Source of the DNA: Talinum fruticosum
Lineage: Eukaryota; Streptophyta; Magnoliopsida; Caryophyllales; Talinaceae
Length of the DNA: 64,000 nt
Direction: 5' to 3'
NCBI GenBank assembly: GCA_021018815.1
Contig: JAITYX010000007.1
Coordinates: forward strand, 2,729,001-2,793,000
Of this stretch, positions 34,923 through 48,200 are shown piece after piece. Numbering within the stretch: position 1 is the first letter of the stretch; each line of letters starts with the position of its first letter. The notes beneath the pieces were generated by a model. It was not told the origin of the DNA. It ran no database searches and saw only the letters and a list, made by a program, of their open reading frames with translations. Position numbers and translations under genes: made by a program.

Positions 34923-35473
34923 GGGTGTGTTTGGTAAATATTTCCTAGAAAATAATTTTTTAATTCAGCCATATGGCGAAGAAAAGTATGAAAAATTATT
35001 TTTTAAGGAAAATTATGTTCACCCCTATCATGGAAAATATTTTTATTCAAAAAAGAAAGTTGGTTTTTCAGGTATACTTTAATGGTTTAAATCAAACTTG
35101 ACCATTTGATGATAGAGATTAAAAGAAGTTTAACACTAAAATTTAAATCATTTCTTTTGTTAAGTCAACATTTATCATCGTCCCAACAATTCCTAAATAT
35201 TTATGACCACTAAAACAATTGACCAAAATGCTTCTTTGAAGGCTCAAAAGGTGTCAAACTCCTACATAATTTTAGAAGTACTTTGATTTCTTCAGAAACT
35301 CCTCAAAAGCACAAGAAATAAAGGTGGTTGACAAAATTGACTAGTTCAACTTTAATTTGAGAGACAATTTTTAAGAAAGTTATTTTCCTTCCAACCAAAG
35401 AATGTAAAATATGAGTTGAATAATGGAAAAATATTTTCTATAAAAAATAATTTTCTATCCAACACCACACACC
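34923..35473. mobile_element. MITE with GGTGTGT-type inverted ends
   Basis: Left end GGGTGTGTTTGGTAAATATTT and right end, reverse-complemented, GGTGTGTGGTGTTGGATAG, are both followed by GAAAATAATTTTTT-type sequence, giving imperfect terminal inverted repeats over about 40 bp. Length is 551 bp, no coding. Flanking trinucleotides (TTA and ATA) do not match well, so the superfamily is not assigned. Confidence 0.6.
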
Positions 35474-37474
35474 ATATATAGAAGGGGCAAACTAAACCAA
35501 TAAATGAAGTTGGCAAGCTTACTGGAATGGAATGTATATATGGGTCCATGATTCAGTGAGAAAAAATTTACAGTGGGATTCTTGAAACTTCTTGGTGTTA
35601 GTTGGAGAGATAAGTTGCATTTAATAAAATGGGTCATGAACTGAGCTGTGTTGTAAATATTATTCATCAGGGCTCATCTGATCTGACCATAAATCCAAGC
35701 TCCTGCCTTGCCATGCTTTAATTTCCTGCCAATGCAAAATAACTACAACTGCCAAATAAGTGTTCCAAATTATTGGGGGTTTTTCTCAAACAGCAACTAG
35801 CTCGAGGATACGAAATATCTATTTCCATGTCAGTTTATGTCAGATATTATTGAATATTTTCTTGACTATTGTGTTTAAAGTAGTTGGAATTCAATTGTGT
35901 TTGGAAATAAGTATATATAAGCTGATGAAAAGATACACTTGTAGGTTGATGATACGTTAAAAATCTATAAGAATTTGTATGTACTTATACTATTTGTATG
36001 ATTATATGTCGACGTGGATGAAATTATCTCAAATAGGCCTGTAGAATTAAAATATTTCAATTGAAAATAAGGGAATGCTAAGCAAACACCTATAGTATCG
36101 GGAGCAACCACTCCATATCACATGATAAAGAATCGGGTTAGGAATATAGCCTGAAGATTATAGACAATTTGTACTAGAATTGTTGATAATTTGATTTTTT
36201 TTTAATCCAAGATAATTTGAAATTTTGAATGTGTGTGTTTTAGTAAAATAGCCTAATTAGCATACAAGTCTTTTATTTGTAATTTAGCTTTTTTTGTGAG
36301 AAAAAAAAGTTTAAGACTCAAAAACTTGCGCCTAAAATGTACCAAATAAACAAACTATAAGATTGATCATAAAACACAAAATTCTAATTTTAGGAATATA
36401 GAAACACCAAGTTTATCAACAATGCCAATACTTCTCTTCACTTGATCACACACATAATAACACTTTCTTTTTTTTTTTTTTTTTGTATAATTTAGACTAA
36501 GGTTCACCTAATATCGTAATAAGCAAGTTAATTAAGGTAACCAAAATACTTTGTTCAGAAAACGCTAACTGCCTCCTCTCCTCTTTAGAAAATCATAGGT
36601 TTCTTTTTATGGGGGCTACTATTAGATATTTTTGCGAATGGTACAAGCCTCAATATTTCTTTATTCCTATCACTTTTAGAAAATATTCACTCTCTATTTA
36701 TGAGTGTTTTTTCATACTCTTTTCTAATGGATCTCTCACTCTCCGAGTATTTTTATCAATTTTAAAATTAAATTGTTAATTGATTGTAAGAGTTGTCTAT
36801 GATAAAAAACAATTTTTAGAATTTGAACTACTATGATAGATAAATATTTTCGATGATAAGACTATATAACCTAGTATACCTCCTTATTAGCTCTTACATT
36901 ATGAAGCAGATTGAGAAAAAGTGTGTCCAAAAGAATTTTAATTAGTTTTCTAATGTTCCTAAGTTATAATTTATTTATTTTTTTAATCAAAAGTGTATTT
37001 TGGGTTGCAAGTATTTAAAATAAAAGTACTCCCTTCCAACAAGTAGATTTCTAAAGTTCTAAAGTTATATTTTCCTTCAAGTAGCACTTTGTCGATAAAT
37101 GTGCCTAGCTATATATATGAATATGTGATTAACAACTTAAGCACCTAATTTCACAGCCATATAAGTATTAAGCTAGTAATTGTTTTTTGGGCAATTGAGG
37201 GGGCATAGATAACATAAATATTGAATTTTGACACCAAAAAAACATAAAATGTTGAATTTCAATAACCAGCTATAATAAATATATATTATATGAGCTTTAA
37301 ATACTATTATTTTCATAAGCCCCACATTAAATAACATGATTGTTTTTATTTCGTAAGAACATCTCACCTAAATAAATTATAAGTCCTAAAACAAATTGTG
37401 ATTTGATTATTAAAAAAAGAGAAAAAAGACTAATTATCTTACAGACAATTGATGAGATGGTTTGATACAAAAAT
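35474..37474. other. intergenic, no gene seen
   Basis: AT-rich unique DNA. Short frames only, no domains, no clear repeats. Confidence 0.45.
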
Positions 37475-37664
37475 CAGTGGCAGACGAAAAAAACATAGAT
37501 CCCTTAAAATTTAAATATAGACTCTGACAATAAGTTGTCAAAAATTTATGGAGGCGTATATACTATATTTGATATTTATTTTTCTTTTCTAATTTAATAT
37601 GATAAACTAAGGATTTTTTTAGTGGGTCCATGATCCCACTCCTTGTAATATGGCTCCACTACTG
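37475..37664. mobile_element. short hAT-like MITE
   Basis: Ends CAGTGGCAGACG and, reverse-complemented, CAGTAGTGGAGCC match the CAGTGGCGGAGCC type of hAT terminal repeat. Flanking octamers ACAAAAAT and ACAAATTT agree at six of eight positions. Length is 190 bp, no coding. Confidence 0.6.
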
Positions 37665-38989
37665 ACAAATTTTGACGAGAAATTATATACAAAAATATAG
37701 GTAGATGAGAAATTGATGGAGATATACGGTCCCTGGTATGTAATAAGAAAGTCTTGGTTCAAATTTGAAGGCCTTGGTACTTAGACATGATATGTATAGT
37801 TTTTAATGTGAACATCAACTATTACGATGCTATATTAATGAGGTCTTTTTTAATAATTAAGACTGAAATTTTAAATACATTATATTTCGATTTATTTTGT
37901 ACTCTTTTGGACCAAATTATTACTAGAAAAGTATACTCATAGACCTAATGATATAGTATATTTAGGGGAGGAAATCATTTTTAAAAAAAAAAAAAATACC
38001 GTGAAAGTAAAGAGTGAATTTTAAATCAAAACAAAAAATACAGATTATAACCTAAGCCTATAAATCTGAAACTATTGTATAATTTGCTAACCGTTGGTCC
38101 CAATTTACATGGAAGTTAAAAACATATGTACTCTGGCCTTAATATACTGGCAACAATCGTAAAAGTCGATTTTTTTTTTTTTAAAATCCAAATATACCAA
38201 TTCGATGTCAACATCACAGTGCTGTGAAACAAGCTAAGGAAATTTATTTAATGCAGGCAAAGGTTATTCAAAGCTTCCGCATTTTTGCAATAAAATCGGT
38301 ACAAATTGTGATATGGGCCGTTTAGGCAGTGCTCATCATTTTTGTCCTTGGTGGGTGTATCCCCCTCAAAATTCACAATATATAGATAGAGCAAACGAGG
38401 GAGAATAATTTCTATGGGCAATTTGTCAAAGGTATTGAATTATTATGATTCCATAGTCGACTATCCATGATCCATGACTTTTGGAGCAGCCACAATCAGA
38501 ATTTCTTTTATGGCACAAATAAGGTACCCAATAGTCTTGTAAGGATTCAAATATTAAGACAATTATAAGCGGTTCTACAAAACTATTCACGCATATATAA
38601 TCAAGGTAAATCAAACACATAATATTTTAACTGAGTATAATTAGCATAACTGGTAAGGTGTCTAGGAGTTGTTATCAGATATTTAAATTTAAATTTCACC
38701 TATATCAATCTTTACACCTTATTCGGACAAAAATTTTAAAAAATAAATATCTTAAATAAAGTAGTTACATAAAAAATATCTTTTATCTTAATTGATTTCA
38801 TACAAATAAATAATTTAAAAATATTATGATTCATGTAGAATACATGATGACTATATCCTAATCATTTTTTTGGGGGAGGGGTTTGGTAGATAGACTTAAT
38901 GAGCATATGCCTTAATTTATTTCTCTTGTATTTAAGCAATACATACATGCTTGTAGTTCCAATCCTATGGCCCATGTACGGTGACCTCT
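37665..38989. other. intergenic DNA upstream of the SDR gene
   Basis: No gene recognised. A TATA-like AATATATAGATAG at about 38382-38394 lies ~790 bp before the SDR start codon, too far to be its obvious core promoter. The interval probably holds upstream regulatory DNA, but no specific site can be named. Confidence 0.4.
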
Positions 38990-39174
38990 CTCTCACTCTC
39001 TCTTTCTTTCTCTATATGTGTGTGTGTGTGCAAAAGGCATTTTTGGGTCTTTGTAAAGCATCCAAAGTTATTAGGTTGAGAAACACACAGCATTGTGTTT
39101 CTCTCATTATTATTTAAGTGAAGAATAAAGTCATAATATCGGAAGAAAGGGAGAGCAAAATAAGAAGAGAAAGA
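38990..39174 (+). promoter_or_regulatory. likely core promoter and 5' leader of the SDR gene
   Basis: A C/T-rich tract (38987-39012) is followed by CTATATGTG at 39012-39020 and a (TG)n run at 39018-39031. A TATA element here would place transcription start about 130 nt before the ATG at 39175. CT-rich tracts near plant start sites are common. Position is inferred, not shown. Confidence 0.35.
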
Positions 39175-39212
39175 ATGAAAGGCACGTCATCAAGTGCTCC
39201 TATTGCCAAGAG
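39175..39212 (+). CDS. SDR exon 1 (38 nt)
   Basis: ATG at 39175 opens a reading of MKGTSSSAPIAK and two bases of an Arg codon, then donor AG|GTATTT. Many SDR110C genes begin with a tiny Ser-rich exon ending just before the L-x-GKVA motif, which is exactly what joining this to 41250 gives. An alternative start at 41236, inside the intron-exon junction, would give MIEHRLKGK but ignores the clean acceptor. Confidence 0.82.
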
Positions 39213-42200
39213 GTATTTTTGATTCCTACTGTCAATCATTCTTCTGATTTCTTCCCTTGGTCTCTCTTTTTATGTTTTTTGGTTGTTTGAGTTGGTAAGC
39301 GGGTTCTTTAGTGAAGTCTAGCAAGGTAGGGGAGGAGGTGAGACATCGGAGCTAAAGATTGTTGTCTACGTAGCGTTGTTTTTTCATATGAGAATTGTTT
39401 ACGATAGGGGTTGAAACATATTAGTCACTCTAAAAGGATTACAGGACGATGAACTAAGTTGTTTGTGCTTGCGATCATCTTAAAGTATAAGTCAATAAAA
39501 TTTTAAATTTTTATAATAAAATTTACATTCGAATGGAAACATTGTGTTAGATTTTAGTATGAATAGTAATAAAAAATTATAAAAATATGCCAAAAATACC
39601 AAAAACTATTCATAAATTTTAATAAGTGAAAACAAGTTTGTTATAAACTGTCTTTCCTATGAATATTTTCATTTAGTAACTAATTAAAATTAGTAACTAT
39701 TAATTTCAATTTTTAAATTGTGCAATTCGCATCCCTATCAAAATTGAAGTCCACGGTATGCATATCAAAACAAGTTCACCAGGCAAAAAAAAAAACAAAA
39801 AAGCCCACCTCACATTTTTCTTTCCCTTATAATTTATCATGTCAACTTTCACATTTTTCTGGCATATGGTTATTTCTGCGGACGAGAAGTTCGTATTCTA
39901 TTAAAACCATAGAGCCTTATCTTACTAAAATAAAATAAAATATATTAGTAGTGGCGAATCTAGTGCAAGTACTTGAGATCACAAGTTTTATTTTTGTTAC
40001 AATGTACTAGGAGCACCTCATTAAAAAAATAAAAAAAAACCCATCCTCTAAAATTAAATAAGTGAAGTTTTGTAGGGAAGAAAAATTTGAATGAACAAAA
40101 TCAAGGTGTATGCAGCAGCTATTGAGTCCAATAAAATGTAAATTTTAGTTCAAAATTTTTAAAATTTAAAAAAAATGGACACCGTAGTATGCTGATTGTA
40201 ATCGAAATTAATTAGAAGGATTTAAGGGAAAAAAACCACATCTAAAATGTTTTGATGTCACTTAATAACCGTACGCTATCAATTCAAATATCAGAACTTA
40301 TGTAAATAATCTAGAAAAGGCTTTTTTTTTTTGAGGAATGGTGACATGTTTTAGGAAAGATGGCAAATTGTATTTAATTCATGAAATATATCTTTTTGTT
40401 TCTTGAATGGTAAGTGGATCCCGACCTCTACCTCGACTCAAGAATAAGGTTTCTTTTTCGATTATTAAATACGCATAGGTGCATAGAGGACATCGATCCA
40501 AATATCTAAATAATTTCAACAAAACAAATAAAAAGTAGATCTTACCCCATAAAACATCATCGGATCAATAAGGGTTTTTTGTAAAATAATCTAGAAAAGG
40601 CTTTTTTTTTTTTTTTTTTTTATAGAGGGGGATGGTGGCATGTTTTAGAAGAGATGGCAAATTGTATTTAATTCATGGAATATATTTTTTGTTTTTTGAA
40701 TGGTAAGTGAATCTCCGCCTCTATTCGACTCAATATTGAGCAAAGTAATAAGGTATTTTTTCGATTATTAAATATGCACAGCTGCATGAAGGATATTAAG
40801 AGATCCAAATAATTCCAACACAACAAATAATAAGATAAATCTTACCCATAAAACATAATCGGATCAACAAGGGTTCCTTTGCAGTCCATGAGTTCCTCAG
40901 GAATTAATCCAGCTGGGAGGCACCAGTCAAATCCAAATTTCAAGCTAGGGGTTGTCATCATTAATTTTGGACCAGATTTTTCATTTATTTCTGGTCATGC
41001 CAAAAGTTCATCTTCAATGAACCCTTTGTCTCTCTTTATCTTTTGCATAACATTACTATGAACGAGTAAAAACGGAAAAGAAAAAACATGCATGGATCTT
41101 ATCATCTGCTACTCCAGTCATCCAACTATTCTCAATTAATTGAGAGAGACACAGAGAGAGAGAGAGATTGTAATGCCAATAATAGTTCAAATAAATTTTA
41201 TTTTAAGACGGAGGAAGCAAAAAAATATGTACTAATTGATCGAGCACAGGTTGAAGGGAAAAGTGGCAATCATAACAGGAGGTGCAAGCGGGTTCGGAGA
41301 GGCCACAGCTAGGCTCTTCATGAACCATGGCGCAAAAATTATAGTTGCGGATGTGCAGGACGAGAAGGGTATTATGCTGTGCGATGACATTGCTTCGAGC
41401 ACATATGGCTGTGACGATTCGTCGATCTCCTACGCTCATTGCAACGTTACTGATGACACTGATGTCAAGAATGTAGTTGATCTAGCTCTCTCCAAGTACG
41501 GCAAACTTGACATTATGTTCAACAATGCAGGCATCTCAGGTAAATTGCACAGTTCAATTTTGTCTAATTTACAGTAAATTTTACTTTTCTTGAATGGATG
41601 AAAGTAATCGGGTTAATCAGGCCTTAATAATAAAACAGTTTGGAATTTTTTCCCCTTGGAATAATGCAGTATCAATCATAACCAAATTGAATTGCAAGAG
41701 GACAATAAAACATGGTCCGAAATTTACACACATATATAGTTGAGGAATATCATTTAAAGGAGTAATAAATACTCCTTATTCAATATATAGCATCGTGTTA
41801 CTCTCCATACCTGTTTGTCATAGGTAGGTGGTGCACGGTTCCGAGTACCTTGTCCCAAAATTGGGAACCCGAACTTGACTCTGTTTGACCGATTCCTAAA
41901 TTTTAAGAACCCGAACATGAACCTCGGGATCCGGTTCCAGCTTTAGGGTACCCTCTTCACGCCATTATTTTTATGAAAAAAACTTTAAGATCTTAAAACT
42001 TATATATTCTTGGATTAATAACATTTCAAGTATTTATAAATAGCAAATAAATTTTCCACACGAAGAGTTAAAAGAGAACTTAAAAATCCTAAGCAAAAGA
42101 AAACAAGAAGCAAAATATCAATTTCTACTTCTCTTTGCATTTAAAGAGTAAATATCACGAACGACAAACTAATTGAACCTGAAATTACACGAGCTCATAT

Positions 42201-45200
42201 TCACGGGCCTAATATTCACAAACCGAAATTATAAAATCATAGAAAAATTACTTGCCTTAACGGTTCCAGGTTCCGGTTTCGGGGTTTGATTTTTGAAACC
42301 GGAACTAGAATTTGTTTGACGAGCTCCTAAATTTTAGGAACCTTACCCGGAACTGTTTGACCGATTCTCGGTTCCAAAATTTTATCCGTTTGACCGGTTC
42401 CAATTTAGTTCTAGGGTACCCATCAGTCGTGTCCACCCCTAATCATGGATCCTAATAAGGCTTTACTCATGAGTACTGCAAATTTTGAAATGCTCCCGGA
42501 GCATATACTCCTAGGAGAGAGAAAGAAAGAAAGATTAAGCCCACAAAATCTCCTCCTATTTTTCCATTCGTCTAACCATCTCGTGACATATGGTGAGGAC
42601 CGGATACTCCCATATGCGTATAAGACGAGTTGCTCGAGTACCTTGCCCAAGCAAGCTTGTGAACAAAACTAAACCAATGAAAAATGGATTTTTCTCTTTT
42701 TTCACTTGGAGTTTATATATAACTTGTAGTAAAATTTATAGAATTCGTCCGAGAAAAAACGTAATTAATAATTTTCAATAATCAATGCCAATTAGAGTAT
42801 TGTTATATTTTTAATGCATAACAATATAATCAAAAGCAAAATGATTTTTGTTACATATATAAGTTTTGTGTCACGGAATACTTTGGAATAACCCACAGTA
42901 ATTTTCTTCATTGTTCCGTAAGATTCTACCATGTATTATACTTATATAGAATTTTAGATATTTATATAGAGAATTCTAGATGGTGAATTTAGGCCATCGG
43001 ATTAAATCGATCTTCACCATCCATTAGGAGGCGGGCAACTACATAACACCCAAGGGAATACAAAAGGCATTCTCCAAACTCCGTAAGTGTCGTCTTGCTT
43101 ACTTAACTTTCTCATATGAAGGTTTGCTCGGGAGAGTCCGAGTCACCCTAGAGGGGGGTGAATAGGGTGATAGAAAATTCTTTGTGAAAATACACAATTT
43201 TGCACTGAGAATAGAGGTAAAGACAGATTCCGAGTCTAACAACGAGTCGAAAAGATTGGACTCGAAACCAATGAATCGGATGAAGCAAGAGCGAGTAAGG
43301 CCGTGCCGAGTCTAGAATGAACTCGAAAAGAGAACACAGAGATTTTACGTGGAAACCCTCCCGGGGCAGAAAACCACGGCCCGTGTCAATCCGGACACGA
43401 AGTCAAATCCACTATTTTGAGTCCACAAAATACCGTGAACTTGACGTAACCCGAGTTGCTCCCTTAGACAACTCTATACAAATTTTCCTAGACTCGAAGT
43501 TCCCTTATCTCGATCTAGTACTTCCTAGCTGAGATAACCCTTACGGATAGGGACAACTAAGCTGAGTTAACCTTTACATCTTAGTCAAGGGACCTTACAA
43601 AGAATGTAAGAAGAGTTTGTGACTAAGTACAAGACCTTACAACTCGTAAAGTAATGAATTACGAGTGGGAGTTGTAAGTTGAAGATTGAGAGTAGATACA
43701 ATAACTTTGATCAAGTATGTGTATAAACAATATGTTCGGCAACCTTCAAGTCTTGTGAAGTGGCTTCTATTTATAGATAACCAAGCGAGTAGCCGTTATC
43801 TTCATCTGCTGACCGAGAGTCTTCCGTGACCGTTGGGAGAGGCTTTACGAGTCACTCGGAAAGTGTCCGTTGAAATATGAACGTTGGACAACGGTTTAAC
43901 TCTCTTGGAAGTCCCAAAACCATCGGTAGTGTCTTGATAAATGTGGTGGAAACCACCGTTAAGCTTGGCGTTCCAGTTTTCCGGATATGGAAATAGACAG
44001 CTTCCGACACAATCTTCGGGACTGGAGCGAGAGAAGGTGAAGAGCCATGTCTCGCTGGTGATTTGACGTTACGAGCCGGCTACTTTTGTGGTTTGAAAAA
44101 GTATCCTCGATTGAATAACCTACAAAAGTAAAACACCTTCGGTTCTCAAAGTATAAAATACTTTGGTCCAAGGTTAGACACGAGATAATAAAATAATTAT
44201 GATAATTAACCAACAGATTATCCGAGTCGAAATGAAATGGAATTTTCCGAGTCTAATATCCATGATACTCGAATTCCACCCGACTTAGTCTAAGCGAAGA
44301 ATCAAGTTCTATAAATAATATCGAGTGAGAAAAACTTGATATAGACTAAGCATGAAATGAACTACGAATGCTGACTATGTAATCAATAGAACAGAATAAC
44401 CACAAGTCAGATTCGAGTGAGAAACAGATGGAATACTCGGTATATTCAAAATGCGATTAATCGATAGAGGATGGACGCGAGAATAAAGAACCGAGTTTTC
44501 GAGTCGCTAACTGAAAAGCGATAAATGAGATAAGTGAAGGCCGAATCACTTAGAGAAAATACTATTTTACTCAAGTAAGTTTCTAAGACACGAGAGAATG
44601 CCTTGGAATCAAAACTTTATATGTATAATATCGTTATACCTTATTCCTTTTGCATGACTCGAGAAAGATATGGAGCGAGTGTCCGAGTCTTCAATCTCCC
44701 CTTTTTGTTGAAAGGCATTCCATACTTAAACGAAACTTTGTTAGAGGAAAATAGATTGATTCCGAGTAGTTTGCTCATGAGTAAGACATATTGAATAGAT
44801 CGAGCAATATATAATATATCGGAGCAAAATAAAATAAGCTTTAACATTAACTCGGAAAATAAAGAACTCGTAAATTAATAATGAAATGTATTGCTTCATT
44901 AAAAATTAAAAAATTACAAGGGCGGAAAAACTCCCCTAAACAAGACAACCAGTTTCGACTACATTTCTCCCCCTTGCCTTTCAAAGCAAAAACAAAAATA
45001 ACAAAAAGAAGGGAGAAAAGTACAAGTAATACACATAGGTTGTCCGGACAAAAAAATTTTGAAAGAAGAAAATCCGGAGACACCGAGGAATTGTGACTCG
45101 GTGCATGGCTCCTACGAGGGAGGAGGGGATTTCGAGTGGAGGCGGAGGTGCGCCGGCGCCGATACGATCTTGACGATGTGCTTGAGCGCGGCGAAGGGAG

Positions 45201-48200
45201 AACCGGGATTGTCCTCGGAGGTCGGCTCCGAGTGGCCGACCCGGAGAGAGTGGATCGAGGGTTCTTCCCTTGGGACCTCGAGGGCTGGAGGGGGTGCTCG
45301 GTTGACTCGCTGGAGGAGCGAGGTCTTCGACCCACTCGGACTCGCTGTCCGAGCCGAGTACATCGATTTGCGCTTGGGAGCAGGGCGACCCTCGGCGGTT
45401 GCCAGGGCCTCTTCTTCCCTTTGCCCGGAAGGGCTCGCCTCAGCCGCGAGTTCCTCAAGCATCTCACTGTTGCATCTGCAGCTTCTTCTTCTTCTTCCTC
45501 ATCCTCGCTGTCCGAGGAGGTCGGACTCGGGCTCGAAGATGCTTCGGACGCGTCCGAGTCATCCCGGTCCTGAGCCGCCTTGGACCGTCTCTCTCGAGGA
45601 GCTCGGCCAGCTCCTTCCGCTCCTTAACCAGCTCTCTCATCTCAAGAACGAGAGACTGCTGCTCTCGGATTTGGGACCGACCAGTCTTTTGGTTGATGGT
45701 CGGACCACGAAGGACGGATTTGAAAGCCCCGAGCATGTCTCCGAGTTCGGAAGACACGAGCTGATCTTGTCCATGAGAACAGGGGACAAGAGGGCAGAGA
45801 GAGATTTGGAGGCACCTGAGGTGGAGGCACCACCAGGTGAAGAGGGAAGAGGGAGAGGGGTTGATTTCGAGTCCGAGGTGGAGAAGGAGGCCTCGGCTCC
45901 GAGTTGTGAACCCGGACACCGGGGTTAGTTTCCGGTATCCAGTACCCCGGAGTTCCTTCTTGCCGACCACAATGGCCGCCTCGGACACCGCGTTAGGGTC
46001 GGAGGGAAGAGGAACTTGAAATTGTTTGAAAATGAGGGTGAGAAGAGCACCGAAAGGAACGGAGGTGTTCTTCTTGGTTTGGAGTTGAGCTGGCACGGCG
46101 GCCATCCGCTCAATGATGGAGGGAAGAGGTCGACTTCGTATCCCTCCGGGATATCGAAGAGGGCTTTGAGGTGCTTGGAGTTGGGGTTCTCCTTGCTAGA
46201 ATACTCGTGAGAAGAAGGTTCTCATCAGCAGAAAGCACGAAGCCTAGCTTCGACTTCAACCGAGTCACGAAAAGTTCTTTCCGGACCCGAGGAATTCTTT
46301 TGCATATTTTTCAAAGAAGTCGTCGGCGACTTCGAGTGAAATGGATAGGGTTGCTTGTTCAAGAAAAGAGAAGAAACTTTGAACGAGACGGTGAAGGAGT
46401 TAGGTATTGATACTGAACAGTAATGTTCCGAACCCGAGAGGTTAGAACATTTTCGAGTGGGAGAGATGAGTATAAAACTTAGAAACGAGTTCGGGATAGA
46501 TGAACTCGCTGAAACACAAGAAATGGTAGACTCCGGTGGTTTGGATGTTGGACAACCAGGAGAATTTGGTTGTTGGGAAGAATTTGTCGTCCAGCGCAAG
46601 GTGCTTGGGTGACAACGGGTTTAGAGGGGTTGAGCTTTCGGCTTGTTGGTGCGGGGCTTTTGGAGGATGAAGAAACCCGGAAGTCGAGATGGTTTCCTCT
46701 TTTAGGCATTGTGAGAGTTGGAGAGAAAAGATGAAACTTTTCGAATAAAAGAGAGAAGGAGGTGTAGAAGAGAAGATAACGAAAATGGTAGAAGAAAAGA
46801 GAGGAGAGCGATCGACACTTACGAGAGAGAGAGAGAGCTTCTTCAACGCTTGCGGACAATCAAGAGTCATCTGTTCACGTAGAAAACTTCCGCGAGAAGA
46901 TTTTCGTTTGAGAGGGAAGGAGTTTTAGAATATCGAGATGAAGATGGATAGTCGTTATTTATAGAAAATAACCGCGCCCGTCCACTATCCGTTAAGTAAC
47001 TCCGTTCGACTCAGCTTGTCCATCGAGTTATTAAAGCCCGGTGGGACGGTTCTTCTTCAACGGTTGAGATACCAGTGGTTTGAAATCCACGGCTAAGATC
47101 CGATCGCAGCGCTCGAGAAAGAGAGAGAAAAGATTTTGAAAATATAATCCGAAACTCTCCACTTGTTCTAGAGATAGTTTCAGAAAATTTGATGTCCAAA
47201 TTTTCTACGTCCGAGTGTGACTCGTAAAGGTTTCGAGTGACTCGAAACACGAAATAACTATCAGCCCAAGTATCATTGAATCAACTGAACTAATGGTTAT
47301 TAGCACAGAAAGCACATAGCACGGAATTATGCAATAAAAGTAACATAGAATTAAGCATTTAACATACCAAGCTCATTCCGAATAAAGCAAAATTGATCTT
47401 CACCAATAGGCTTAGTAAAGATATCGGCTAATTGAAGATCAGTAGGAATAAACTCAAGTGCAATATCACCCTTTTCGAGTGATCGCGTAAGAAGTGATAC
47501 CGACCTCAATATGCTTTTTCTTTGAGTGCTTGGACAGGATTCTTAGTGATACCGATTGCGCTTTGATTGTCACACTTGATTGGAACCGAGTTGAGAAATA
47601 GTCCAAGATCCTTCAAGTGTTGTTTTATCCAAAGAATCCGAGCGCAACAGGCTCCAGCGGCAATATATTCAGCTTCCGCAATCGATAGAGCTACCGAGTT
47701 CCGCTTCTTTGAGTGCCAAGATATTAGGGATTGACCCGAAATTGGCAAGCTCCGGATGTGCTCTTTCGATCAACTTTGTATCCTGCGTAGTCCGCGTCCG
47801 AGTACCCAGTCGAGTCGGTTCGAGTCTCCGGAATACCACAGTCCTAGATTCCGAGTGCCTGCAAGATATCTCGAATATTCTCTTCACCGCAGTGAGATGT
47901 GATTCTTTTGGATTAGCTTGAAATCGTGCGCATAAGCAAACACTGAACATTATATCCGGCTCGCTTGAAGTAAGATATAGCAGTGATCCAATCATACCTC
48001 GATAGAGTTTCGATCTACTGCTTTACCTTTCTCATCCGAGTCGAGCTTTATGCTGCTTACTCATAGGTGTAGATGCGTGCTTTGCATCTTGAAGTTTGTA
48101 TTTCTTCAGCGGTTCCTTGGTGTATTTTGATTGATGAACAAAGATTCCATCTTTGTCTTGTTTGATTTGCAACCCAAGGAAGAAATTGAGTTCTCCCATC

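Noticed and set aside
39950..40020. AGTGGCGAATCTAG, similar to a hAT end
   Set aside because: No partner end or target duplication was found nearby.
42980..43022. Short inverted repeat GATGGTGAA...TTCACCATC
   Set aside because: Too short to call a transposon or a structured RNA; no target duplication.
45059..45928. 289-residue plus-strand frame within the Sirevirus-type element
   Set aside because: It runs antisense to the element's env-like region; the element's other genes and signals are all on the minus strand, and the GC-rich composition explains the lack of stops.
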